Shown here in pieces: positions 37,061-47,419 of a DNA stretch of 64,000 bases; positions within the stretch are counted from its first letter, which is position 1; each line of letters opens with the position of its first letter. The translations under genes and the position numbers were made by a program. The stretch is from Thuidium tamariscinum (Eukaryota; Streptophyta; Bryopsida; Hypnales; Thuidiaceae), in NCBI GenBank assembly GCA_947034885.2, contig OX344755.2, forward strand, positions 25,179,052 through 25,243,051, given 5' to 3'. The notes under the pieces are model-generated. The model did not search any database, was not told where the DNA came from, and saw only the letters and a list, made by a program, of their open reading frames with translations.

Positions 37061-37467
37061 GAGCATCCCCATGCCTGCTCTTCAAAGGGCTCTAAATTGA
37101 TTATATGAAGTGTTTGCCCTGTGAAACTGCCCCATGCCAAGCACTTCAAACCAAATATTTACCCAACAAAAACTTCAAAGTAACAACCACACTCTATTGT
37201 TGTGTTTCTTCGACGTGGCTCACTAAATCTCAATTTCCTCAATTTGGCACACTTTCACAGAATTTTCAGCCATTGGGAGCTTGGAGGCCCAACACTTGGC
37301 CTGACACCTTGCACTGGCTTGATAAAGGTATTTTTTTTACTTGGGGGATGTGTTTAGTGAGTTTATTTGGAGTGTTGGCATGGGGCATGAAGCACTTTCA
37401 CCAACCATGAACCCATGTCAAAACTCATTTGACGCCCCTGTTTGAAGGCTGTGGCATGGGGATGCTC
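37061..37467 (+). mobile_element. Harbinger/Tourist-like MITE, tandem copy 2
   Basis: 407 bp, nearly identical to the preceding copy, and flanked by TAA on both sides (37058-37060, 37468-37470). The two units share the middle TAA. Confidence 0.85.
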
Positions 37468-37548
37468 TAAGAAGTTAACAAAACCGACGACAATCATGTG
37501 CAACGGAGGTTGAAAATGGCTTTGTTGCTTACAGTAACAGATGCTCCG

Positions 37549-37729
37549 TATTTCATTAAAATGGCGGTATTCGTATGCCATTCATCCATTCATTTGAAAG
37601 GGCCAGTGTAGATTGCAGGGTGCAGACCACTCAGCCTGAAAACTAGGAGAGGTATTCATTTCAAATTGCATGGTGTAAACCCTAAAAGTGCCAAGTTTGT
37701 GGAATACCACCATTTTAACAAAATATTCA
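37549..37729 (+). mobile_element. TTAAAATGGYGGTATTCC MITE, short copy
   Basis: About 180 bp, ending TTTCATTAAAATGGCGGTAT and GTGGAATACCACCATTTTAA. Same termini as 18555-18854, with an internal deletion. Confidence 0.6.
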
Positions 37730-38267
37730 TTTCAGTCTTGTCAAAAGTGTCTCCCTACATTTGCAGAAAACGTATATTTTGTCTCATTGACCTCCTCCTA
37801 TCAGGAGTGGTGTAACTCACAATAAGTTGTGTATTTGGGGCAAACGGAACAGCAATAAGAGATTTTAGACTTTTAAGATTGGCAATGACTACAGTCAGTT
37901 GGTTGTTCCCTCTGGACTCGTGGCATACGCTTACATCCTGACCACCGGGCTGCAATCAGTGCCATGCTTTTCACATAAACTTTCTAATTAAGACCCAGCA
38001 ACACAAGGCAGTCGAGCAGACTGATAAGCAGTTCAAAAAGTGTGAGTATTTGAAATGTTTTCCATTACACTTATCCTCAAATACGGATTGATTTCCCGAG
38101 ATGAAGTACCTCAATTTCATCAGCCTACTTCGATAGTCAGCTAGTACGACGTGTTCCATTAGTTGGATGGTAAGGCTTCTGTGGTCCCTACCCCTGTTTG
38201 TGAGCCCTGGGTGGTGCCGACTGGAACTTGTGTCGGATTCAATGATTCTGTCCGTCTCAAATACTCA
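37730..38267. other. Intergenic DNA
   Basis: Mixed-composition flank between MITEs. No gene recognised. Confidence 0.3.
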
Positions 38268-38467
38268 GATGGCGAATTTCATTAAATGGTAAAATTTCAT
38301 TACTTTGGCACTTTTTACCATGCAGTCTGAAATCCAAATGCATTATAGATGCTTGAAATCTATATGAGTTGTAGATATCTGAAATCTACATCCATCCCAG
38401 ATGTCCTATTTCAGTTTGGACACCGCAGTCTGAAAAAGGGCATATGAATACCATCTCCCAAATATGG
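38268..38467 (+). mobile_element. TTAAAATGGYGGTATTCC-related MITE, degraded
   Basis: GATGGCGAATTTCATTAAATGG at one end and GAATACCATCTCCCAAATATGG at the other, with the internal CAGTCTGAAATC and ATAGATGCTTGAAATC modules of the family. It lies 250 bp upstream of DDCC gene 3. Confidence 0.5.
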
Positions 38468-38712
38468 CAGTTACTAATGCAATCCATCTCGGCCTCTGCA
38501 TATATTCTCCAGGTAAAGTGATTCAGTGTGAAGCTCTCGATCATTTGATCAATCGATTGATGGTCGATCGGCACTTGCTAGAATAGTAGCGACAGCCCAC
38601 TCACACGCACCACTAGACACTCATCCCTCCCATTTGCGCGCGTAGGCCATTTCATTACTTTCGCAACTCACGCAGTCTACGTCTGGCCGATCCATATCCA
38701 TCAGCTCGGGCA

Positions 38713-39156
38713 ATGAAGACGAAGACGGTGATCGTGAACAGCACGAGCGATGTGCTCAAGGTGAAGGCGGGGGGCCACCAACACAACGCCGCCGAAGTGG
38801 CCAGCATCGACAAAGGAGGGCAGTGGGATCTGCACGTGAACGTGAACGAGACGTACCGCGAGTTCCGTCTGCAGCACCTCAATGGCCCGAACGCCATCAT
38901 CGTGTCCTCCGACGACTGCTGTGACAACGAATGCATCACCATCAAGGAAGCCGCCGATGGCAAGTTCGAAGTTCACCGGGTTCAGCGTCGTCAGCAGAAC
39001 GGCCGCAGCGGCCAGGGGCAGGGGCAGGGGCCGGGGCCGCAGGTCTCTCTTTGGAACTACCCAACAGCTCCAACAAACTCACTTGGTTCGGCTGGATTCG
39101 AAAACTCTGGGCGTCCAAGTAGCCAGCCATTTAGCGAGAATAAGCTGCTAGAGTGA
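38713..39156 (+). CDS. DDCC-motif small protein, gene 3
   Basis: Single exon of 147 residues starting MKTKTVIVNSTSDVLKV. The core contains NETYREFRL and SSDDCCDNECITIKEAADGK. The tail has a GQGQGQGPGPQ run (coded by a GGGGCA-like repeat at 39014-39040), then a neutral S/N/P-rich end. The two extra acidic or Asn residues after DDCC and the shorter N-terminus set it apart from copies 1 and 2. A TATATT at 38501-38506 lies about 210 bp before the ATG, similar to the TATA spacing of copies 5 and 6. The function is unknown. Confidence 0.75.
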   Translation: MKTKTVIVNSTSDVLKVKAGGHQHNAAEVASIDKGGQWDLHVNVNETYREFRLQHLNGPNAIIVSSDDCCDNECITIKEAADGKFEVHRVQRRQQNGRSGQGQGQGPGPQVSLWNYPTAPTNSLGSAGFENSGRPSSQPFSENKLLE

Positions 39157-40980
39157 GAAGTGTCGGTATGTTTACCGACATTTCTTGGGTTTGTAGTGCT
39201 CGCTAGTATTGAAGATTGAGGGTCGTTTATGTTCAATGTGCTTCTTTGTTCATGCGGTGGTGTGAGAATTTCGATCTCTTCTCATAAAAAGATGCACGTT
39301 GCCTCTAACAGTGTGTGTTGTCGGTGCAATGTGCACAAGTCTTGATGGTCGGTACTCAGCGTGCATGTAGACTATATAACTGCGCATACCTGTCTATGTA
39401 TTACAGCCAAATTGAGTGTAATTGGACTGAAGACTGGGTTAAAAACATTTCTGCAAGTGACCGTGGAGATGAGTGTACTTCATGAGCGAGTGACACATTT
39501 CTGGTGATTTGAACAACAAGCAATGTTTTGAGAAGTGCGACGCTGTGATTATATTACCGACAGTTCCTCTTTCCGACATGAACATTGTTAGAGAATGTAG
39601 AAGATGGAAGGATCATGCATTTCGGTTCAACATACACATCATTTCGATGCATTTAGAGGCTTGTGAAGTTGGACTGTTAGAGCTTCAGTGAGTTCAGTCT
39701 ATCATTTTCTTCGAGAAACAGTGTACCGAAAGGGTGTTTTGTCGGTAAGCATATCGGTTCACGAGTTGTACGTAGACCATATATTTGTTCACCTTTGCAG
39801 TCGCTGAATGTGATCGAACTTAATTGCGTTCATTTGGCGTGATCCTGCTCCAGAAATCGTGACACAAATCTACACAATGCTCTAAAAACTTGGCCAAGTG
39901 TAGACGTTCACATTGCAGGTCGTGTAGACTGAATTCAAAGTGTCTAAGTCGTGAAACACGCCAATTTAACGAAATTGAATGTAAATGGATATGTAAGGAT
40001 ATAATTTTCTCTTAATTACAAGCTAAATTAGCATGGAAGTGACTTATTCCAAGGAGTGGCACACAATTTTTTTCATTTTGATGAAATTCACAACATTCTG
40101 TGATTGACTCTGATATTCGAAAAATCAAAACACTAGTGCATGCCCTTGTCATTTAGGATGCAATGGCATTAATCTTTAGTACAATTTTTTAATCAGTAAC
40201 TGAAAGGACAGACCCAACTCAAGGGCTTGTTTTTTAGAGAATCATTCTTTACAATAGCATCACCAATACTTAGCTACATACTATTTTTACTATAATTATA
40301 TTCTGTCTCCAAGAGATGCATCTATCATACTAAGTTTTGCTTTTCAAGTCACAATTTGAATATGTGTTTCTTGCATTGGAAAGTTTGTCACTAATTACGG
40401 CTTTGTGCAGAAGAGAGGAGAGCGCCACAAAATTTTGGGCTCTAAATTTTAAATATTGGCACCAATTTTAAAATATTGGCAATCTTGAAACTGGGCTTGA
40501 AACCTTAATCTGTGCCAGTCTTAGTTGTTTAGAGCTATGCTGATTGATTTTCACAATTTTGAGGTTCTGAATATAAGGGCAACATGATGAAAATGATGAT
40601 TCAAATGCAAAGTAAAGATTCCTCCACAATCCACGAATTAATTACAAATATAAAAGAAATAAACATTTAAGGGTTTAAAATGCTGCATAACCCTAATCTC
40701 AGAAAGATAATCAATGTACAGGTGACAAGCACCCATGCAAGAAGAGGAGCTGAATTTCAAGCCATAGCTACAATTTCTATTTTGACACAAAGTTGCCCAA
40801 GATGATGCAAGCTAGGTAACCCAAATCCACCGCTCACCATTTCGGATGATGCACCTCAAATCGTAGAATTTTCCACAACCAGGCTCCCGAATAGAGCTAC
40901 GTAGTGCCCCGCCTAGTGCACCATCAAGTGCTTATTGAAACGCCACTCTGTTTGTGGATGGCTTGCTAAACCTCCTCACC
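39157..40980. other. 3' flank of DDCC gene 3; no gene recognised
   Basis: An inverted pair TGTCGGTATGTTTACCGACA (39162-39181) just past the stop could form a small hairpin in the 3' UTR. 39870-39985 resembles half of the TTAAAATGG MITE. The rest is AT-rich. Confidence 0.4.
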
Positions 40981-40982
40981 CA

Positions 40983-41379
40983 TCACCATATCTTCCAGCT
41001 TGAGTTTGCCAGCAATTTTTGCATGCCATTCAAGCTTGGACCCCATCTTGAGGTACCCGCCTCCGCCACTGCGTGAGAATTTGCATCGGCACTCTGTTGC
41101 CGAGGTTCTCGGAGAACATCAAGCTTGCCAGCCACTTCGGTGACAGTGATGCGCCGGTAATCACAGCAGTCGTCGGAATTCACAGTCAGTTTCGTAGCAC
41201 TGTTGTGATCCGTGCTCTCCACTTCCAGCACGAACTCCTGGAAGGTCCAGTTTACATCCACTTGGATCTTGTACTCCCCCCCCACCCGCTTTCAAGCTCG
41301 CCAGGCAATGAGTTCCCACGTTGATGATCAGCACATGTTTCGTTTGGTTCACGATGACCGTTGTGACTTTCGTGGCCAT
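40983..41379 (-). pseudogene. DDCC-motif copy 4, frameshifted in a C8 tract
   Basis: The N-terminal half (MATKVTTVIVNQTKHVLIIN, from ATG 41379) and the C-terminal half (YKIQVDVNWTFQEF, then SDDCCDYRRITVTEVAGKL) lie in different frames. They meet at a run of eight C on the plus strand (41276-41283). From ATG to stop is 397 bases, one more than a multiple of three, as one extra C would produce. Everything else is intact, so this is either a very young pseudogene or a sequencing error in the homopolymer. A minus-strand TATTATATAT lies at about 41726-41735. Confidence 0.75.
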
Positions 41380-42005
41380 CTCGATCAACTAGCTCTCGAT
41401 TCACCTCAAAATCGCCAAGTCGATATATACCAAGAATCCTCGAGAGAATTGAATCCTAGCCTCTTGCTGCAAGAAATTCTGCCAAGGGTGAAGAATCTCG
41501 TTGGTTTTGAAGTTTGGTTTGCAGTTGAATTCGGAATTTGCAGATGGACAGTGGCAATCTTGAGAGACTCTGAGAGCTAGGATTACTCGGGTGAATCGTT
41601 AGGAAAATTCAAGAAAAGTCTAGGAATAGAATATCAAATGATTGATCGAATGCAATTGAATGCAATCGAGGAGAGAGCAATTGCAATCTTATAACCAAGG
41701 ATTAATCTACTGATCAAGGAGAGGATATATAATAGAGGGGTGAAGAGCTTCGAGCTGAAGCTAATGCACTTCTGAAGAGGCGGTATGCTCGAATCGTCGG
41801 CAACTCGTAAACGTTTATGTCGGCAGAAAGTGCAAAATCCCAGTTGCGGGGGATCGCCGGCTTGACCGCACCCGGTATATAGGAGAGGGCTCTAAAACCG
41901 AGCGGGCATTTTCAACCATGCAGTAGGGGCTCTGAAATGGACATGGGAAAATGAACTCTGGATTACAATGGATTACAATGGAGCTTGATGAGATTTTTTT
42001 GTGAG
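41380..42005 (-). other. Upstream region of DDCC copy 4
   Basis: Mixed-composition promoter-like DNA with a tandem GATTACAATG pair at about 41961-41983. No gene recognised. Confidence 0.35.
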
Positions 42006-42221
42006 GGAGAGGCACTCAATGGCGCACCTTTACCCAATGCCATCCGTTTCTATAGCACACAATCATTTCGGGCTATAAATGTAGGTAGGCAATACATAGC
42101 TTATTTCTTTTGACCTAAAACAACAAGCAGTCTACAATCCCGCTACATGTATGTTCTAGAATGAACGATTGACTTAGAAATGGACGGCATTGGGTGCAGG
42201 TGTGCCATTGAGTGCCTCTCC
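42006..42221. mobile_element. Short foldback MITE with 46-bp TIRs
   Basis: 216 bp. The first ~46 bases (GGAGAGGCACTCAATGGCGC...) and last ~46 (...GTGCCATTGAGTGCCTCTCC) are near-perfect inverted copies, so over 40% of the element can pair. No target duplication seen. Confidence 0.75.
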
Positions 42222-42954
42222 TATACTTCTTCAATGGATGGTTTAATAACCACACTTGGTTCATTCCTAACTAAGTGGCTAGGTGTCTACTAATTGAATT
42301 CTAAATTAGAATTTGTTGTTCAACTACCATCTTACAAGTATTGAAAAATCCAAAATAATGATTAAATCAAGCATTCATTTCAGATTTAGAAAGGGACACT
42401 TTTAGAAACCATTTCAATTACTTTACACATGTTGCAATGCTAGTTTTTGAACAAGGCCTGATTTTTTTTGAAACTATAGATGGATGGGTTTCCAAGGGCC
42501 TATAATCACAAATAGGGACCTACACCAAATAGTGTTCAAAATTTCATAACTAATTTAATAATGCTTCAAAAAATATGAAATGACTTGTATTAGATTCCTC
42601 ATCTATTTCTCTTTCACTGAAAAATAAATTAAAAATATTTCCATATTAGGAGATACACAAAAAAGGCACATCAACGCTTAGATGGTCACTTTTTGAGCCT
42701 CTTACCTTAGGCTCATGTGGACAATGAAATATGCACTGCATGCAGCAAATTGCACTGCAAGGTGTATCTTTTATGGCATCACCAATGTACAAGGGACGGA
42801 GTTTGATTCTCATAATAAACTTCTAACTCTTTACTCATTTATAATTACAATTTGAAATGTTTTGGACATATCATTCAGTAGCATGTTGTAGCTCTGTCTT
42901 CTCTCTACAATGAAAGGTGTGGCATATTCCACACCCAACAACTTCTCCATCCTC

Positions 42955-43249
42955 TAGGGGAGGACACTTCCCGTTTTTTAATAACCTACGTGCGGCAGAA
43001 TATAGGGTACATTTAAATAATCTTAGGCAAAATTTATAAGAAATTTACATATAAAATAGGGGACATTAAAAAGGCAAAGTGTTTTAAAATAAAATAAGGA
43101 TGATAATATGGCTGATTTTTTCGCTTTATCGTAAAATAGGGGCTCTTTTAATGTTGCCAAGTAATGATTACAAGTAATTGATAGCCCCCCTAAAAATACC
43201 CACCGCCGCACGTGGGTCCCCCAAATATACAAGAAGTGTCCTCCCCGGG
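42955..43249 (+). mobile_element. MITE with a 9-bp target duplication (Mutator-like), copy A
   Basis: 295 bp beginning TAGGGGAGGACACTTCC and ending GAAGTGTCCTCCCCGGG. It is flanked by perfect 9-bp direct repeats TCCATCCTC (42946-42954 and 43250-43258). A 9-bp duplication is the mark of Mutator-superfamily insertion. Confidence 0.85.
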
Positions 43250-44224
43250 TCCATCCTCCACATAACCACTTATTTCAGTAGAAACTGAAGAAACATTGTT
43301 GGGGTATCAAATATTCTACACTCTGCACTGTTGAGAGAAGGCAAACCCAGCCAATGCTACTGAATGTTATGGACTGAGAATGTCTTTATGGATTTAGGTA
43401 GTTCTTCTTTTGTTTCTCTATTCTCTGGTTCTTTGTTCTTTGTCCAGACACTTGGCTTCGCTTGTTTTTTTTCACTTGTTTTTTTTAATGCAGTAGGGTC
43501 TCCCCATTTGTTCAAAAAGAAGAAAAAAAAGAAATGTTTTGGAGTGCAAACATAACATTGTTAACTAGCTCCATTTTCTCCCCAATGGTGCAAGTATAAT
43601 TTGAGCCTAGTTATAATATGAATTGAATTATTGGTTGGTTAATTAGAATGTTCTAGTGAGGTGGTGTCAACATTGAGGTGGTAAATGGGACCTCTCTAGC
43701 ACTGGTTAACGTATATTATGAAGCATATGAATAGAACCTCTCTTAGTGCAATGTGTTGGGACAATGCACTAAAAAATGTATTTGTTTGTTAGAGACATGC
43801 AATGAATGGCCATTTACAAATGTCAACTTCCAACACTATTTTTCAAAGAATATTCTTTAAATTGGCAATACTTATGAACTCCATTGCTACAAGTTTGTAT
43901 TAAGAAGGGATTTACTATAAGAGATTCTACCAATATCGATATTAACCATGATTTTCCAATATTTCTATAATTTTTGTCTTTTAGTATTTTTTAGAAGCGG
44001 TTTATTTTCTTTGTCTACTACCTAAATTTGAGTTTTCTTTTACCTAATCAAAAGATTCTTGAATAGGCTTCTAGTAATAAAATTTCAAGTTCTAATTATA
44101 AATAAGTAAAAAATATAGTCATCCACAAGAACAAGAATAAACAAGGGAAGATAGGGATGGTTGCAAGTGATGTCAAGAAATTTCAAAAAGAGATTGTTTT
44201 AGATTGTTCATTAGTGATGTATTT
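43250..44224. other. AT-rich intergenic DNA
   Basis: No gene or complete element recognised. Confidence 0.3.
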
Positions 44225-44739
44225 CTCCCTCCGTCCTCAAATGATCTTCTTGTTGGCCCTTATTTTCTGTCCCAAATTCATCTTCCTACTGTGACATAGA
44301 AGAATGGCCTACCAAATGAAGCTTCTTTGAATATGATGAGAATAATTGAATTAGAAAAATCTAGAAAAGCTATAGTTCCATTCCAAAAACAACAATTGTT
44401 TTGTTTTTGATAAGGTACTAATTACATGTTTTATAAAAGTTGTACCAATCTATCCAATTTGATCAGGCTTTTATATTTTATTTTAATATATGGAACAAGA
44501 ATCACTCCCTTGACCTTGACTTTTTAAGCTTGACATGATAAGATGTAAAGAGAGGCAAGGTGGGAAGAAAAGCATTAACGTGGTAAATGAAGAAATCAAA
44601 GGCTAGTGGTGATCTTCTAAAAAGGTCCTAAAAATACACATTTCAAAACTTCACAACTTTAATTTAATTTAAAAATATTGATTTTTGACCTCATTTTAGA
44701 ACATTGTCGAACATGAAGATCATTTTGGGATGGAGGGAG
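44225..44739 (+). mobile_element. Stowaway/mariner-like MITE
   Basis: 515 bp with TIR CTCCCTCCGTCCTCAAATGA / TCATTTTGGGATGGAGGGAG. CTCCCTCCGTCC is the well-known plant Stowaway terminus, and TA dinucleotides lie 2-4 bases outside each end. Confidence 0.7.
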
Positions 44740-45213
44740 TGTAATTTATTGATTATCCTACATTACCCTATTCTTATTTTTTTCATCTTTCAGCTAATAT
44801 TGTATGTAAACTCCAACAAATATTACTCGAGACATCACTTACCTCAATTTCATCAAATTAGCCCCCAAAAAATAGATTGTTCTTTGAAGATTCTATTGTT
44901 TCCTTGCATGTGAAAAAAAAATTCTTTATTCTCAAGGTTGAAGCAAGCATATTTTCATATAAACCTAACCCTATATTTTTGCAAGGTTAAGAGCACTTAC
45001 ATTTTTACTTCTATTTTCTCAATCCATGATCTCTTAAAGAATCTTTCTAAAAAATGTGGGCCCTTGAAGAGTGTGTAATAAGGTCTTTCAATATTATTAG
45101 TGTTCTTCTTTAACCAAAGTAGAAAGTCAATCATTTTTATATATCATTTTTCTATTCAATTTTTTCATTTAGAAAGCTTTTAAAAATTTTAGAATTTTGA
45201 AAGAGCTCTTTTG

Positions 45214-45464
45214 AGGCCTTATTCGTTATATTGAGACAAAGTGTAGTCTCAATTTTATCTTAGAGTCAAAGATAAATGATCATAACTTTTTTATTTTGAG
45301 TCTATTTGATAATTTGAGACTTTAATATAATAATATATGTAAAAAACTTTAATTGCCCAAAGGTTACAATCTCATCTTATTGTTCACTTGATGATAAATG
45401 ACTAAAATTGTTTTAGGGTGAAGTCTTAAAATGTGTAAATTGTCTCATTTTAATGAATAAGGCC
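45214..45464. mobile_element. MITE with AGGCCTTATTCGTT termini (hAT-like)
   Basis: 251 bp with TIRs AGGCCTTATTCGTTATATTG / TTTAATGAATAAGGCCT followed by GAGACAA on each inner side. Similar GGCCTTATTCGTT ends occur in plant hAT MITEs (from memory). Confidence 0.6.
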
Positions 45465-46022
45465 TTTTTTCTAAAATTTACTTTTGTTGAGTATGAATAT
45501 ATAAATGGTCCACTTAATTATCCTTACAATTGTGTAGATGGATCAAGATGGGAAGCTACAAGGAAAATGATGGGGATAAGCTTATATAGTTAAACTCTTA
45601 GGGTAACTTCACACTATGACCCAAATCCTATGTCTCATGAAATTCTTGATATTTGATTGGTAGAAAGCAAAAAAATGGGAATTGGGGTTTCACACTCTCA
45701 ATGTTCCAAGTTCAAAATCCCTAGTCTCACATTATTCTAAAATGACCATATGGAAATATTTTTTGGAAGTTTTGGCATTGAAGAAGTAAGACCTGGAGGC
45801 CAAATCTGATCTAGCCAAAATAGGAAACTCAACTCAACCTCCAAATTCGAACAATTTTTTATGAATATAAAATGAAGAAAACACCACTAAATAAAGCATC
45901 CTTATAGGCTGGAATTTTTTTCAATCTTCCCAATCTATTTGATTCATTTTTTGGGCATTTAATCCCTAATTGCCCATCCAACTATATATATCATAATAGT
46001 TGAAATTTGAAATTTCAAGCTC
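45465..46022. other. AT-rich intergenic DNA
   Basis: No gene or complete element recognised. Confidence 0.3.
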
Positions 46023-46319
46023 TAGGGGAAGACACTTTCCGTTTTTTAATAACCTACGTGTGGCGGAAGATAGGGTACATTTAAATAATCTTGGGTAAAA
46101 TTTATAAGAAATTTATATATAAAATAAGGGACATTAAAAAGGCAAAGTGTTTTAAAAATAAAATAGGGATGATAATATGGCTGATTTTTCTGCTTTATGG
46201 TAAAATAGGGGCTCTTTTAATGTTGCCAAGTAATGATTACAAGTAATTGATAGCTCCCCTAAAAATACCCCACTGCCGCACGTGGGTCCCCCAAATATAC
46301 AAGAAGTGTCCTCCCCGGG
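46023..46319 (+). mobile_element. MITE with a 9-bp target duplication (Mutator-like), copy B
   Basis: 297 bp, over 90% identical to copy A by eye. Flanked by TTCAAGCTC (46014-46022) and TTCAAGCTT (46320-46328), 8 of 9 matching, at a site unrelated to that of copy A. Confidence 0.85.
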
Positions 46320-46384
46320 TTCAAGCTTGATTCTATATGGGCACTTAAATTCCTTTGACTCTTATAAAAAAATTATGGATTATA

Positions 46385-47270
46385 TTAACCCCTAAAGGAC
46401 CAAGGCCTTCTTTTTGTGAAAAGACATTTAAAACTACCATTTCTATAGCAAATAATAAAAAAATCTGTTTTTTTTTTTTTTTTGCACATCTAACTATAGG
46501 ATCCTACACCTAATTAGTACGAGAGAGTATGTGGAAAAAATTTCAAAAACTAAGATGAGATAGATTGCAAGATCTCTACATTTAAATTTTAAAGTGAGAA
46601 AAACAAGTTTTTTTAGCACATTACAAGATTAGATTATTTGACTTCGAACCTTCTTAACTTTCTTTTTCTTTTTCACTATAGAGTTTTGAGCTTAAAATCT
46701 TTGTTATGTATAATTGAGTTGAGAGTCTAGGATAAAAAAAAGTTTAAGAAAAAAATTGTTAAATAGAAGTAGATACAAGATAGAAGGAAAATCTAAATTA
46801 TTAACATCTCTAAGATGGAATTAAAATGCACTAATCCTAATGGTGAGATTGCTCTAGCAAGAAAAATAAACCATGTGATTTTTTGATTTTTTTCAAATTA
46901 TAAAAATTGCATTCAGAATTTAGTCCTTCAAGTTGTTTTTCTATGAAGATGATTAAATTGCCCAAAAAAACAAGTTCATAAATTTCTAATAATGAATCCA
47001 AATGAATTGAATCAAATCTTTTCATGTAGACAAAAATATAATTTATGAGAAGAATTTTTTATTAAATTCTTAAAAGTGAAATTTTGAATATTTTTTTTGT
47101 TGTCCAGTCTCTCCTGTTTTGAGCTTATTTGGGCATAACTTTTGTTTTCCAACACTGATTGAAAAAAATTATATTCCCATTGGTAAAGTCAAGATAAAAT
47201 TTTGGACCTGTAGGTATTTGCCCAAAATCCCATTTGTCTCTTGAAAGGACAATGGTCCTTTAGGAGTTGA
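46385..47270 (+). mobile_element. TTAACCCCTAAAG-family TIR element
   Basis: 886 bp bounded by TTAACCCCTAAAGGACCAAG and GGTCCTTTAGGAGTTGA. The interior differs from the 934-bp subfamily. Includes a 17-T run near 46469. Confidence 0.6.
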
Positions 47271-47419
47271 TGGTTAATGATTGGAAACATTTATTTTTCA
47301 CTTAATAAGGTAAATATTTGATTTTTGACAAGTCCTCAAAGGCATATATGTATCATTAGTGGAAGGGTATAGCTTGCTAATTTCACTTAATTTGGAGGCT
47401 AAAAATTCATTTGTACTTG

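Noticed and set aside
36598..37410. Two similar frames of 145 and 101 codons
   Set aside because: They lie in the two tandem Harbinger-like MITEs, end differently in each, and have no transposase features; the similarity reflects element duplication.
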